From Phaeoceros laevis (lineage: Eukaryota; Anthocerotophyta; Anthocerotopsida; Notothyladales): DNA of 64,000 nt. The stretch spans positions 1-64,000 of the forward strand of contig JBNGIQ010009192.1 in assembly GCA_049999765.1 (NCBI GenBank), read 5' to 3'. How positions within the stretch are numbered: position 1 is the first letter of the stretch; each line of letters begins with the position of its first letter. The position numbers were made by a program, and so were the translations under genes. The notes beneath the pieces were generated by a model that saw nothing but the letters and a program-made list of their open reading frames with translations, made no database searches and was not told the origin of the DNA. Of this stretch, positions 22,330 through 35,000 are shown piece by piece.

Positions 22330-23999
22330 NNNNNNNNNNNNNNNNNNNNNNNNNNNNNNNNNNNNNNNNNNNNNNNNNNNNNNNNNNNNNNNNNNNNNNN
22401 NNNNNNNNNNNNNNNNNNNNNNNNNNNNNNNNNNNNNNNNNNNNNNNNNNNNNNNNNNNNNNNNNNNNNNNNNNNNNNNNNNNNNNNNNNNNNNNNNNNN
22501 NNNNNNNNNNNNNNNNNNNNNNNNNNNNNNNNNNNNNNNNNNNNNNNNNNNNNNNNNNNNNNNNNNNNNNNNNNNNNNNNNNNNNNNNNNNNNNNNNNNN
22601 NNNNNNNNNNNNNNNNNNNNNNNNNNNNNNNNNNNNNNNNNNNNNNNNNNNNNNNNNNNNNNNNNNNNNNNNNNNNNNNNNNNNNNNNNNNNNNNNNNNN
22701 NNNNNNNNNNNNNNNNNNNNNNNNNNNNNTGAACCCTTTGCCTCCCAAAGTCCACCTCTCTCGAAACAATCCTCCTAAAGTCCACCTCTCCCAAAGTCCA
22801 CCTCTCTCGAAACAATCCACCACACCTGCTCGCTCCTTGTGCTCCCTCTTCGCCTGAGGAAGCAATTGCCTCCCACTCTTTTCTCTACCTTGTCCCTCAC
22901 TCTCTTTCAATATATACACATGGCTCTCTCCTCGACAACAAAGCAGGTGGTGTGGCGGTCTACTACTTCGAAGAGCAACTAGTGCATGAACTCTCTTTCG
23001 GCCTTGGCCACTCAGGTGGTATCTATGATGCAGAACTCCTCGCTATTGTCAAGGTTTTGCTTTCTTTACCCTCTATCCTCCTCACCCTTCCTCATGTTCA
23101 TTCGGTAACCATCTTCTTTGGTAACCAGGCTGTCATTTCCTCTCTTCTCGATGTCTGAGCTCGCTCTGGTCAAAGCTCCTCCATGGCCACTCTTGCTGAT
23201 GTTTAATCCTTTCTCCATTCCTACCCTCACATCTCTCTGCTACTCCACTGGATCATGGGCCAGCGCAAGATTGTGGGAAACGAAGTTGCTGATTCGCTAG
23301 CTAAAGCAGCTACCCTCCTCCTTCTGGCTGAAGCAGATCAGGTTTTGACTAAATCACGGGCATTTTAAATCATGAACTCCTCCATGCTCTCCAAATGGCA
23401 TCATGTGTGGACGTCTTCTTGTAAGGCATATGCCTTGAAACATGTGGTGGGGAGTGGCCCATCACTGTCCGTGCTTAAGTGCCTGGCTGCTCATGAGAGA
23501 TGCATCTCCTCCTTCCTCACCCAACTGTGTACTGGTCACATGGCCATTGGGACTTACTTCTGTCGCTTCAACATTCCAGGCTCGCCATTTTGTCGTAAAT
23601 GTGGGGCTGCGGAGGAGACTCGGACTCACATCCTCGGCAAATGCCTCACCACTCGCTCAGTGTAATTGCAAATCTTGAAGGGTCCTTCCCTTGCCTTCGT
23701 CAATTACTCAACCACCCAACACTTCAACAACAATTGGTCTCTTATTTTCTATGCATTTGGTGATTATCTTTTAGACAATTTTACTTTTTAACTTGGTTAT
23801 AATTCATTTCCTCTAAGGGTGTCATCGTAGTTAAGTTATTTTTTTAGTTGTAGCTTAGGCTTACACTCTTCGTGTTCACTATTCTCCGGTTTGGCGTCAT
23901 AGCCTCATGGCTGCACACGCCTAATGAACAAACAAACAAGTAACTGGCGTCACAGCCTCATGGCTGCATACGCCTAATGAACAAACAAACAAACAAGTA
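22219..23999 (+). mobile_element. Non-LTR retrotransposon (LINE) fragment with RNase H, inserted in the F-box copy
   Basis: The insertion is bounded by the 13-bp target-site duplication ACAGTCTTGCCCA (22206-22218 and 24000-24012). After the gap, translation from about 22908 gives an RNase H domain (YTHGSLLDNKAGGVAVYYF, YDAELLAIVKVL, later HWIMGQRKIVGNEVADSLAK). A C-terminal Cys/His motif typical of plant LINE proteins follows (FCRKCGAAEETRTHIL). Stops at about 23156 and beyond break the frame. RNase H aspartates at two positions are replaced (THGS for TDGS, FGNQ for SDNQ). The 3' end has a duplicated tail ending in AACAAACAAACAAG. Confidence 0.88.
22330..22729. other. Assembly gap (400 N)
   Basis: Unknown sequence inside the LINE. 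The left edge is in the 42-bp tandem repeat. The right edge is beside a short repeat built on TCCACCTCTCTCGAAACAAT (22750-22820). Confidence 0.99.
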
Positions 24000-24001
24000 A
24001 C
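23893..24001 (+). repeat. Duplicated LINE 3' tail
   Basis: About 52-56 bp starting GGCGTCAYAGCCTCATGGCT and ending AACAAACAAACAAGTAAC occur twice in tandem. Tail duplication of this kind is seen at 3' ends of some non-LTR elements. Confidence 0.8.
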
Positions 24002-25075
24002 AGTCTTGCCCACACTTAGCGGGTTCCTAGGACAACTTTGCTTTGCATGGTGGTTTGCTCTGTATTGTGTACGGAAAGGATTGCTTTCAGTCTCAGAAAA
24101 CGGATGATTATGTCGTCAATCCGATGAACAAGACCTGGAGGCTGCTGCCCAAGTGTGATGATTCTGTTCCTTACGTCCGGCTGATATCGGTCAGAGTCGG
24201 TATAGTGGTGAGCAAGCCACCGAGCTGTGCTTTTCATGTTCTTGTAGCAGGCTGAGCATGTTAAGGAGAATGGCTCAAAGGAGCATTTCACAGTTCTGCG
24301 CTTTTGGTCTGAAACGAACAGCTAGGAAGCCTTTGGGGGAGATACAGATATCGAAAAGAAGTTTGATTACAACGACTGTCACTTCGCTCTGAGCAGTAAG
24401 CTACTGTATAACATAGACTACAGAGCGCGTACTGTGAATCTGTACGAGGCAGAAGCCGGTGCCCCGGCCGTATCTTTCATGAAGTACATCAGGTTCCCAT
24501 CCTGTGACGAGGACTCAGAAGGAGTTGGAGTTGTTAAACATGGTGACACGATTTATTTTGTGGGGGGAGAACACCTTTGGAGTGGTTCGCATCCGCTTAT
24601 TGTAAAGGAATTAGATATGGAGGAGGACAGATGGGTGGATGTGTCCTCGTCGCCTGCAAACCTGTTGGATGATTATGCCGGTTTGTTCCCTGGGCAAACA
24701 ATAACGCCTTGGATTAGGGACGTCTTACTGGTTGGCGATATTCTTAGCATTTCAATCAAGCTCATGGTTACATGGGACGATGAAGACAATGAGATTGAGA
24801 AGCCAGAGCCTCCTGAGCAGTACGTGTATTACAATTTTGTATACCGAACTTGGTACAGTGGTAGCAGGTTTTCTGCTCTTCATCGTTGAGGGAAGATGCC
24901 TTGCCAGGGCGAAGTCCTTTTGGACAATCGTCACTTTTTGTTAGAGCCCAGGTTGGATATCAGGCTCTGAATCAGTAGGTCAGATGTGAGATCCATAGGG
25001 GAAAACAATTGACGGACCATCATGGTTTGAACGTTTGCTTAGACCTCATCTTGGTTACCACATGTTCCCACCATT

Positions 25076-25683
25076 GCGGTTTTTGTTTCTCAATTGCTTC
25101 CGCAGGCTGTTGGAGTCTTCAGCTGCTATAAATATCAGTCATCTGCAACAAGGAATGGCAGTCCTTCCCGTGCAGGTGTTGTTTGCTGGCTGCTGAACAT
25201 ATATATACATAAGCGACCAAGATTGCAGCCAAAGACACAACAACATATGGATTATTACCCGTCCTGTTTGTACGCTTTCCATCCGAGTAAGATGCTTGCT
25301 CTGTGCTTGTCCTCGACGGATGTGTCAACATCATGTCTGCACCTTTCACTGTGCTGAGGCAGAAAAGTTTCCTGTACTGGGTGCTAAACATCAACAGACG
25401 AGTCGCTTACCAAGCAGAGCTGGAAAAAAGGCTGTCAAGTTCCCCTTCGTTACCGAGTAAGAAGGGTGCAAGTCCCTCAACCTCCAGCCCTTCAAGCCAT
25501 TGAGATCGACTGATAAACCATACATAGGCATGTTACGTGCAGATAGGGAGTGGGAGGCAAATCTTTCATAGTAACACACACCATGGGGCATTCTGGGAGT
25601 GGGAGACAAATCCTTCATAGTAGTAACACACCATTATTCGCATTCACGTTACATAAACTGTGGGTTCTTAGGGACTATCGTTG
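25076..25683. other. Intergenic region
   Basis: No gene recognised. A stretch built on GGGAGTGGGAGRCAAATCYT is duplicated at 25546-25632, in the likely 3' UTR of the minus-strand U11/U12-35K gene. Confidence 0.55.
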
Positions 25684-27512
25684 TCATCGGCGATCCCTTT
25701 CCCGATGCCTACTTGATTTGTGTCTCTCCTGATCGTCACTGCTGTGCTCTAATCTTCGTGAACTACTATGACGACTATGGCTGTGGTCTTCTCGGTGCCT
25801 CGAATGCCTTCTTGAGGAATCGCGGGGTTTCTCATCTCGATGTCGTTTCCTGTCTCTCTCGTTGCTATCCTGCGAGTGGCCATTTCCCCCTGTGCTCGGC
25901 ACCCTGCTAACTTGCCTTGATAGTTTTTCCTGTTCTCTGACCTCTTGACGCAGGTCTAGCTCCATTCCTCTGTCGGTTTCATTTTCGGCTGGTCGTGAAC
26001 GGTGAACCTCTGACCCACTTTCTACCATTCTTGGCTCTCGGACTGTCTCATACTTCCTGTTTGACCCCCGAGCAGATGCAAGTTGGGATCTTTCGGCACT
26101 GGCCCTCCGCAGATTGCTGTAGCCATCCAGGTTCTCTGCCCTACGTCTTGGGGGGGGAGGCATCTGCAAGTGGCCATCACCACTTAACCACCAGATCTAG
26201 ATCACATAGTGGCTGTACAGGAGAAGAAGAAACGGACAACGAATACCTGGTATCTAGCCAAGTAATTCCCCTCAGGTGGTAATGGGATACCTAGTTTATC
26301 CAATGCTGCATGTGGGATAGGACGCCTGAACAACATCGGTACAAGTCATTGAGGAAACCAGTTGAGTGGGTCGAGACCATGACCTAGCAAACATGATCCG
26401 AACTCCACAAGGAGAGTGGTACGAGAGCATCCAAGTGCAAGACAGACTCACAAAGGGGCACGGAAGGGTCGTTCTCGACCACCAAATCGCAGTTGTCCTG
26501 ACTCCTTCCGGCCCCCAAAACCTCCACCTGCGAGTCCCAGGAGATTGAAAGACAAGCTACAGACTCGGGGTTGGTAAATCGCTAATACACATACAGTCAT
26601 GGGCTCACCTAATCGCCTTGGAATCCAGCCGGGCATCAGCTGCTGCCGGTTATAATCCACAAGAACCGTCCTCCCATCTATGCTGCTCATGTGAGCTGCC
26701 TGTCAGAGCAATCGCATTAGAAGCCAAAACCCCTTCTTTTAACAGGGCAGAAGTGAAAACACCACAGTTCGCACAAGAAAAATGACGTGGCATACCCTAC
26801 CTCATAGGCCTTCAACATGTCCTTGTCCCTTTCAAATTCCACGAAGGCATATCCTTGAGAAGCACCGGTTACTGCAGGTGATTGGAATGAGAGTAAATGA
26901 CCTGGAGGTGCCAGCCTGCTGAAGGATGAAGCTCGGATACAGAGTTGCAAATAAGATCAGGGCATGTGGAGGCTTCAAAACGCATGCGGTTTCTAGACGC
27001 CAAAACTGCTGACAACTACATCATGATGCTGATGATATAGCTCACCAATATCTCGCACAATTCGTAATCGCTTGATCCGTCCATACTTGCTCATAGCCTA
27101 CAGGGAGAAGCATGGCATGGTGCTCAGTTGCTCCTTTTCCTTCTTTGCATTAACTAACCTGCAGCCGCTGCATGGAACATACCTCTTGCAGTGTACTTTC
27201 GGTTGTGGTCCTAGACAAACGCCCCACGAAAATTGTACAGTAGGGGTCTCCCTCTGCCTTTGTGTCCCCGGTTGGATCGTCTGCGAACACAAGAGAGCGG
27301 CATCAAGTTCGGCAAGCATGTTCTTTTCTCATCTGCAGTAAAGCTTGAATCAACGTGCTCCAGAGTCACATACAAAGGCCAGTGGCTGATGCTATCAATG
27401 CTCTATGCACAGCATTGTCGTGAGGGGTTGTATCCGTGCCATCTATACTCCCAGCTTGGATTGGATGATACGTGCTAGCGTAGAACACAGCATTTGCACT
27501 GGCCTGCACCAT
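25684..27512 (-). CDS. SNRNP35: U11/U12 small nuclear ribonucleoprotein 35 kDa protein
   Basis: Eight exons read leftwards give 361 residues: 27512-27374, 27280-27183, 27097-27046, 26871-26801, 26699-26609, 26527-26452, 26325-26247, 26163-25684. The N-terminal signature [13 protein letters not shown] and HDNAV is diagnostic of the family. An RRM follows (RNP2 [11 protein letters not shown]1 [10 protein letters not shown]). Then come [36 protein letters not shown] and [16 protein letters not shown], as in plant U11/U12-35K. The C terminus is rich in Arg-Ser, Arg-Asp and Arg-Glu. The protein belongs to the U11/U12 di-snRNP of the minor spliceosome, is the counterpart of U1-70K, and acts in the nucleus at U12-type 5' splice sites. 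The start is head to head with an ankyrin gene, 155 bp apart. Confidence 0.95.
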
Positions 27513-27667
27513 TTTGCCCGCTGCTCAAGTACGTTTGTCCGTCTGCTCTTCCGCCATGTGCCTACTCACAGTCCGCAATTGACATCAAAGCAGCAAGCCC
27601 TAAATCCTCCTGATTCGCATCCTGGGTGCACAGGTTTGGGGTTTGCCCACGCAGGAGTACAGCGGCC
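27513..27667. promoter_or_regulatory. Likely bidirectional promoter
   Basis: Only 155 bp separate the start codons of the minus-strand U11/U12-35K gene and the plus-strand ankyrin gene, so both 5' UTRs and promoters must share this space or overlap. No TATA box stands out. Confidence 0.6.
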
Positions 27668-28599
27668 ATGGCTGGAGCTGAACTGTCCGAGGATCCACCT
27701 CAAGCTCCTGAGCCAACGGCTCCGCTTGTTGATGATCTCCTTCAGTTATGGATCCAAGCTGTGTGATACCGGTTGAAATCCAGATCAGGTATCCAGTCAA
27801 TTCATTGTGTTTTTGTGCATGGCGCAGGGTGCACGATACGGTGATTCCGAAGACGTAGAGGCCGCACTTGAGCAAGGCGCTTCAGTAAATTCTCAAGATG
27901 AGCAAGGCCGGACGGGTGAGCTCTGTCGCGTAGACCTGCTGGTCTTTGTTAGGGCATGACTCCATTCTGCTGACAAACATTTTGCTGTTTTAAGCCCTCC
28001 ATATGGCAGCTGCGAATGGCCATCTGGAAATCGTGCAGTACCTGATCAATCGTGGAGCGGTATTGTCCAAACCTTCCTTCATCTGCCCATGCTGACCTAG
28101 ATGAGCTGAACAGAAGCTGAGCTCAATTTTTGCACATTTTGCTCAGCCTCTGGAGATGTTTTTGAAGGCCATCGTCCATAAATTTGGTGTCTGGGTGTGC
28201 AGGATGTCAGAATTCGAAACTTGGACGGCAATTCCCCCCTTCACTGGGCAGCTTTGAATGGGCACAGGCTGGCAAGTCCTTATTAGAATTCCGATATCAC
28301 ATGCTTTGTAGAAGCTTGCTTCACGCAGCCCACTGCTGACAAAGTATCACTTGCAGGTTGTGGAGGAACTGATATCACGTGGTGCTGATGCAACTGCATT
28401 GAATAGGTCCAGTAAACAAAGCGGCTCATGAGTTACAAGCTGATCTGCCAGCCCCTAACTGGGACATCGTGGTACGATGTTTTGCAGATATGACCGCACA
28501 CCTTTGGATGAAGCATTGAGTGGATCTAAAGACTCGGTTGTGGATGCTATAAACGGTGCCACAGCAGCTGCGTCTCTTGAAACAGCCAACATTACCTGA
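27668..28599 (+). CDS. Small ankyrin repeat protein
   Basis: Six exons give 158 residues: 27668-27760, 27828-27915, 27995-28059, 28203-28271, 28357-28406, 28488-28599. Ankyrin repeats cover about residues 30-130: ARYGDSEDVEAALEQGASVN, TALHMAAANGHLEIVQYLI, SPLHWAALNGHRLVVEELI and TPLDEA. Size and the starting ARYGD motif resemble yeast Yar1-like ankyrin proteins. Yar1 is a chaperone for ribosomal protein S3; that role is not shown here. The fourth intron (28272-28356) starts GCAAGT, a GC-AG intron. Exon phases agree throughout. Confidence 0.88.
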
Positions 28600-29055
28600 C
28601 AGGGCTTCAGAACCCCTATACGATTGCTGGAACACTTTTCCTTGGCATGTCAACTTGATACGAGACTAATTATGTATAGAAGTGTGAAACAGTGGACACC
28701 CGAGTCACCCGACTCAGTGCTCTTCGTTAGCTCGCACGTACGAATATCGTCATCATCAATGGACCGCGCACCTAGTCCACTTTACGCGGGAAGGTAAACT
28801 GGACGCAGTCTATTGCTTGAAGTGACTCTTGGAGTGAGAAAGTCCCTGGAGCGTGAAAGGAAAGCCTGGGCGGTTATCAACTGCCACTGTCGAGCTGGAT
28901 ACGCCAGCAGAGCCTGCATGTGGACTATCATATTTGCCTTCCCTTGACGACACACGTGGTTTTCATGGTGCTGGACGCAGGCTCAACCAGGACGCCGGAA
29001 TCAAGCAGGATGCGAGGTGCTTGATACCACAGGGAAAATTCATGAGCTACTGGGT
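28600..29055. other. Intergenic region
   Basis: Spacer between the ankyrin gene and the next plus-strand gene. A short frame at 28853-29101 overlaps the next coding region in another frame and is not supported. No other feature seen. Confidence 0.5.
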
Positions 29056-32000
29056 ATGGGAGTTACGGCCATGGCTGTGGACAACAGCAAAAAAGTCGTG
29101 AGAGAGGGCTCTGCGAAAGACGAGAAGGCTGGAAATTCTGGTCGATCCGCTTCGCCCCCGCTGCAACGGCGGGGGAATGAGATTGCAGCTATAGACGGCA
29201 GAGCAGTGTCGCCGCCTCTCAAGGCAAGGCCCAGCAGTCGCAAGAGCAGTAGCATTAGCTGGGCGGAGTACGAAGGCGTGATCAGAGGTCGCCCGGACGA
29301 GAAGCTGGATGATGCATACAATGCGCCCCGAGCTTTGTCCAGGGGAGCATCCAGGCGTCCCAGCCGGAGGTCTACTCCCGAGGTGCAGTTCTCACACAGC
29401 AGGTCTACTTCGCCGGAGATCTTGCCCGTTTCTCGCTGGTCCTCCGCTTCCCCTGCTTCGGGGAGAAGCAGCAGTGCCGACTCTCCCTCTCCGCCTACTG
29501 GGTCCTCCCCTTCTTCCAACTCCCCATCCTTCGCCTCCCCTAAGGGCTCTCTTGCCAGAGGCATCTACAGCGCCTCCCCTTTGTCCCCCGGCTCTCCTAC
29601 CGGCAACTTGACTAGATCTTCGAGGAGCAACCTGTCCCCGTTGTCACCGTTGTCCCGCTCTCCCTCTCCTGATGGTCAAGGTTCAAGAGCGGCATCCCCT
29701 TCTTCGGACCAGCGCCATAGTCTGAGGCATGGTCGGCTGGTGACCAATACTCCCAGCTGCAATTGTGAGTTTGGAGATCCAAAGTGTGACCATGGTGTCA
29801 GGAGCCCACTTCGAGCCACCTCGTTTGTGACGTTGCTTCCAGATGCGGACCCTGTTTCATCACCCAAGCAAGCTGCTGGCAAAAGTGAACCGAACAGCAA
29901 CATCGTCCACACACCCCGGTACGCCCTTGCTTCAGTTCTCCCCGTTGCTTCAGCCACGAGCCTAAAGTTTTAGACTGGAGTTTGAAACTTGAGTACCGTC
30001 TTGCAGAGTACCAGGGGCTGAGACAAAGGAACCCACGGAGGCCAAGCCGGGGAATGACCAGTCAAAAGTACCAGGTCTTCTCGCTAAAGAAGCACTGCTT
30101 CTCAAGATACCCGGCTACCTGCTCAAGGCACAGGCTGTTGCCGTGGGGACTAGTGGCAGGACCTCCCCAGAACCCCAGGAAAGCCCTTTCGTGAGGAATT
30201 GGCGCTTTAACAGGGCAAGTTTGGACTTTCATGTGCCAACCACTGTGAGACCCAGGAGCAGTGTGGAGCTCCCCAACGTCGGCACTGGTCGCCTTAGGAA
30301 CAGTGTCGCTGATCTGATGATGCGGGTGAGGAGGAACGGGGAACGGGACTTCAGGGTGCTTTTGCCTGTTTGAAGCTTTTCGGCATAAGCAACTGCTTTC
30401 GTGCTATTGATTAGGGCACTGATGTTCGGAACAGAAGCAGCATTGATGGACCCGCAAAACAAACACGAAGAGAGACGGTGACAATCCCTGTCAGTGCTAA
30501 GCAATGGCTTCTTCAATCAATTGGCCTTAAAGACCAACAGATTCGTTCTATGTTTGATCAGGTGGGGAAGCATTTCACCTTGTGGCTATGTTGAATTTGA
30601 ATTTCTTCTTCGGTGTGTTCAAAGTACGTGATATTCTAACTCTTGGAGAGTGCACCCAAATCACCACGACCTCATGGTCTGAAGCTTATATATTTTTAGC
30701 TACCCACCTAAGAAGTATGTTGCTACCAATATAGATGGAAGCTGTCCCTTCTTCAGCAGCTGACCACGTACGTGAGATCAAGGCAGAGTGGGATGCACTG
30801 GAAGCTAGAGATCAACGTGTCTCCCCGTCAGCTGAGTTTCTGTTGAAAGATCAAGCACTTCTGCAGAAAGTGAAGGAGTTGCTGCATCGGTTCAATACAC
30901 GTCCTCACAATCATCCGGAACATGGAGCAGGTTGACTTCTACAGAACCAGGACCATCAACTGAGCTCAAGTCTGTGCTGCACAGGGCGATGCTTAGGTGC
31001 ATCCGTTCTCATGCGATTTGCAATGTGTAGGTGGGACACATGCAGGTGCAGACGACCGGAAAACTAGTTTCGAGCAAGCAGAGGAACTCCTTAGCAGCCT
31101 GCTGACGGAAGGTCACATGCCGATAAATGTTCCACCACCGGAAGGTTCTCAGACTCACAAGGTAGCCGGCGCAGCTGAAGACCATAGCGGTGAAGTGATG
31201 TTATCTCCACCGAACCTACCATTGAATGCTCAACCTCGAAGAAGTGTGTCGCCAGGAGGTAGCATTGTTGGGTGGTTCGTCTGCCAAAACTGTGGCGAGA
31301 TAAATGCAGCTGCCACACCCCATTCAAATATTAGCCGCACTGCACCTTTGCCAAGGGAGATTGTGTCGCAGAAAGCAGCGTCTGCTTTCCCAAACCTTTC
31401 AGTGCCATCTAGTGAGTCCATACCTTCGCTGATACCTGTGGACGACTACGTGGTTCAGAAAGGGATGTTCAAAGTATGTAGAGCCTGCTCTTGCCTACTT
31501 GTGTTGCTAACCTGCTTTTTATGTTCTTCTGCTTATTGGGAACTGGATCCGCCAGCATTGTATGGTAGTGCTGGCCTATTGTTCTTGACTGCCTCTTTTC
31601 TGTTTAATGTCTAGCCGGACAATGAGTATAAATCAGCTTTTTCTCCAATGGATAAGAGATGGTATTCCGTGCTATTCCCAGCCCTTCAGGTAGGGAATTT
31701 GTCGCTACAAAATTTAGAACATGGTTGTTTAATTCCAGAGCTCAATATTATTTGTGGTCATAACCAGCTTTAATATGATCAACAGCCAGGGAAAAGGGAA
31801 GATGTTGAGCTCTTAGGTGCGTGGCTTCAGCATGCCACACAACGGAACTGTAAAGAAACACCGGATGGTCGATATGAGGATGTCGAATCAGCCTTTGTGT
31901 TGCATTGTATCGCTTTCCTGGAGATTGTTCGACAGGTCGTTACCTATCCATGTGGGGAAGCAAACTTAGAAGATGTTCAGTTTAACAAACTCGATTACCA

Positions 32001-35000
32001 TGGCAGGTCCGTATCCACTGTGAAGACAGAGGAAATCTTCTACTTCACCTGTGGCGGCAACTCCTGCGAGTTTTCAACCAGGTCCATTTTCTGTCGGGTT
32101 AGCTACTATGCTACCTCTTACAATAGTATTCCTCTGTATAGTGGTCTTTGAGCTCAAACATTTGCTACTATGGGAGTCGTAATGGAGCTTTTCCGCTTAT
32201 GGTTTAGTTCTTGTGGGATTGATCTCTAGGTCATGGTGTTGGTGGAACCCAGATTAACTGTGGCGGAGGAGGAGCTCCGGCTAAACAAGGAACAAATGGC
32301 TTTGGAAAAAGCCGCATTTGAAGAAAGACATAATGAAATTTCGATCCTGAAAAGCAAACTCGCTGCAAGTGAGCACACCGTAAAGGTGCAAGCTTACGAG
32401 TTGTCAAAGATCCATCGCTGCCGCTTATGCCTGGCAGAAAATATGACTCCAAGGTCCAGGGAGGACTTGATCAGAAGAGCAAAAGGCAAGTCCTTTGTTA
32501 GTATAAGTGACAACACAGGAGATGTAGAAAAGGAAGCCAGAGAAGCGGTTCTCAACTTGGGCTATCAGTAATGTGCTCAAGTAACCTGACTTTTCTTTAG
32601 TGGCTGTTTGTTGAAAGATAAGTGCCCGGGCTAGTTTCTTTGTGTCCCCTTACGTGCATCCTGTTAACAGGCAGATCCAAGCTGCTAAAGAAGCAATTGC
32701 TGAACAAGAAAGGGAGAATCGAAGTGCTGAAGGCGAACACAAGACCTCGAAGAAAAAGGATTCATCGAAGAAGAAAGACAAGGCTCCACCAGCCCCCAGC
32801 TTGATAAATGATGGCAAAGATGGCAAAAATACTAAAGAGTCTGGCTGGCAGGCAGGGTTTCTGCACGAGAACTGTTCTTTGCCTAGTTAAATCTGATCCT
32901 GTCTTTGTGATGAGCTATCTTTGCTACAATGCTGCAAGAGGTGTTGTTGTGACTTGACCTTTGATTCAGCAGAAGGTCAAAAAGATATTGATGGATGCTC
33001 TGGTAGGAAGTGATGAGGAGCTTCCCATGTCAGCTAGGGAGAAACATGATGACGGAGATTCGGATTCATCCGGATCTGTATATGCTGATGCACATGACCG
33101 CAGCGATCGGGAGTCGGATGAGAATGAAGATACAGATGAGGAGGATGACTCTGCAGACGAACAAGGTGGCTCAACTGAGCAATCTGGTGGTACTGGGGAG
33201 AGCAGGTTGACATCTTATGCCGAGTCGTTAGACTCTGAAGCTGCTGAGGAGAGGATAGCCTATTTGTTGGGCCTGCCAGAAGTTGGCACACAAACAGAGC
33301 AAGATGAGTTGAAGGAAAGACACGTTTGGACTGTGATATGCCAGCGTATCTTATGGCATATGATCATGCAACTTCGTTTTGACAAGTTCATGATGGCCTT
33401 ATTGTTAACTGCAGGGATTTGCAAAAAGACCCAAGTCTGCTCCTGGAAGACTTCAGACTGTATACCCCAAGGTCAGGAAGGTTTCGAAACAAAGCAAGTT
33501 TGATGAGTTTGCAGCTGATGTTCCTCCAACCTCCGGGGCGGAAGGTGATGCTACAAAAGGTGACCTTGATAAGTATGGGGCACTAGCTGAGGACACAATA
33601 TTTCTGCTTGAAAGAACCCTTCCAGAGGTGGATGGTGTATTGTCTACTGATATTCACAAGCTTTTGCGAAGGTATCTACTGGTATCGCTTCAGAACAGTC
33701 ATTGCCAGTACTTATCATGGAAGCAGTTGTACCCTGGTCTGCAGCAATCCCTGACTCTCCTACCCCTTCAACAATCCAGGTATCGGGAAATTACAAAGCA
33801 GCCTTCAACAGTTGGGCAGTTGGAAGAGATTTTTGTAGGCAGGAGGGATAGCTCACAGAGCATTGTGGAGGAGGAGGAAGGTGGTGAGCTGGTTAGTGAT
33901 CAGGTTGGGAAAGGTCGCAGGGGAAGCAAAAGAGCAAGTAGGAGATCTCGAGATGGGTTCCGTTCAGCCACAGCCACATCACGAAGTAATAGTTTTCAGG
34001 GCAATGAGGGGAAAAGGGGCAGCGATTCAAAGTAAGTGTGTGCTTCCACCACCATACAAGCTCGTCCTGGATCTGCTTTAAAGAACTTCAGCACCTCCTT
34101 GACGATACTGACTTGGGCTTATGCACAGGGTACCAACAGCCAAAACTGTAGTGCCCCTTGGTTTTGCACACTTGATGAATATCAAAGTCTCTCCAAAGAA
34201 TACACGGTCCATGAACATTCGGCAGGTATGTTTTGTTGATTAGACCATGAGTTGATGTACCAAGTACATGCCATTTACAGACATATGATGCTGGTGTCTT
34301 CTGTATCCCTCAGATAACGAGGCTTATCTCCCAAATTTATGCTGCCAAAATTGAGGCTGACATGATCGATGATGCCAGCAATTTAGACAGGCAAACTTGT
34401 TGCGAGTTCATATATGATCACATGCTGCACCAATACGGGCTGAAGCAGCTCTCTGAGGCAGCTATCCATGGAATGTTCAAGACCATAAAAAACTTGATTA
34501 GCACTCGGCAGATTGAGAAGGCTCACAGGGTAGGAATCTGGCAGCTTTTTACAACCCTGGCTGCCTATCTTGTCTGTGAGAACGTTGTTGATCTATCTCA
34601 TCGTGTGCTGCAGATAAGGTTGTTTTCAAGGTTTGTGGGCTTTGATGGTAAAGTAACCTATGGAGAACGAGACCTTTATCTCTACCTACAGGTGAGTGAG
34701 ATTGTTTCCTTTCAGTGACATAAGCAGCTTAAAATATTGTGCTGAGATCTGACCAGCTTTGCTTGCAGACTCTTGCCAGGGCTCAGAGCAAATTGGGAAC
34801 CATATTCACTACCGAACAGGAAGAAGGTCAAAGCTTTATAAACTGTGCTCTGCTTCATAATTTCGCAGATGAGCCCAGCCTAGTGGAGCGGTTAAGAGGA
34901 GCAGAAAATGCTACCGCTTTCATTGAGAAGTTTGCAAATGCCAATGCTGTCAGAGAGAAGTGTTCTCCTGAGGTATTAAAGTCTTGCACAATTACGAGAA

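Larger units (their letters stand above)
21824..24970 (+). pseudogene. Second F-box copy, broken and split by a LINE
   Basis: The paralogue of the intact gene 20041-21429, recognisable from ATG 21824 to the final TGA at 24968-24970. Lesions: a one-base deletion in the run GAGGGGACC near 21860 shifts frame; an in-frame TAG lies at 21988-21990 where copy 1 has an open codon; a retroelement occupies 22219-23999; an indel near 24252 (GGCTGAGCATG against GGCTCGCATG) makes a further stop. The 3' part still reads well (24434-24889, DEDSEGVGVVKHGDTIYFVG and onward). No functional product is likely. Confidence 0.9.
19830..25075 (+). repeat. Tandem segmental duplication carrying an F-box gene
   Basis: Copy 1 (about 19830-21541) and copy 2 (about 21612-25075, enlarged by a LINE) match in three parts. 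The 5' flank shares GGCAAT..TAACGCTGCTAGGCGGG and TCAAATTGACCTA; the gene body matches along its length; the 3' flank shares AGTAGGTCAGA and GGTTTGAACGTTTGCT. Copy 1 has extra AACGCTG repeats at 19868-19920. A single tandem duplication followed by decay of copy 2 explains the pattern. Confidence 0.85.

Noticed and set aside
22181-22919. Long frames across the N run
   Set aside because: They consist mostly of unknown residues and are artefacts of the gap.
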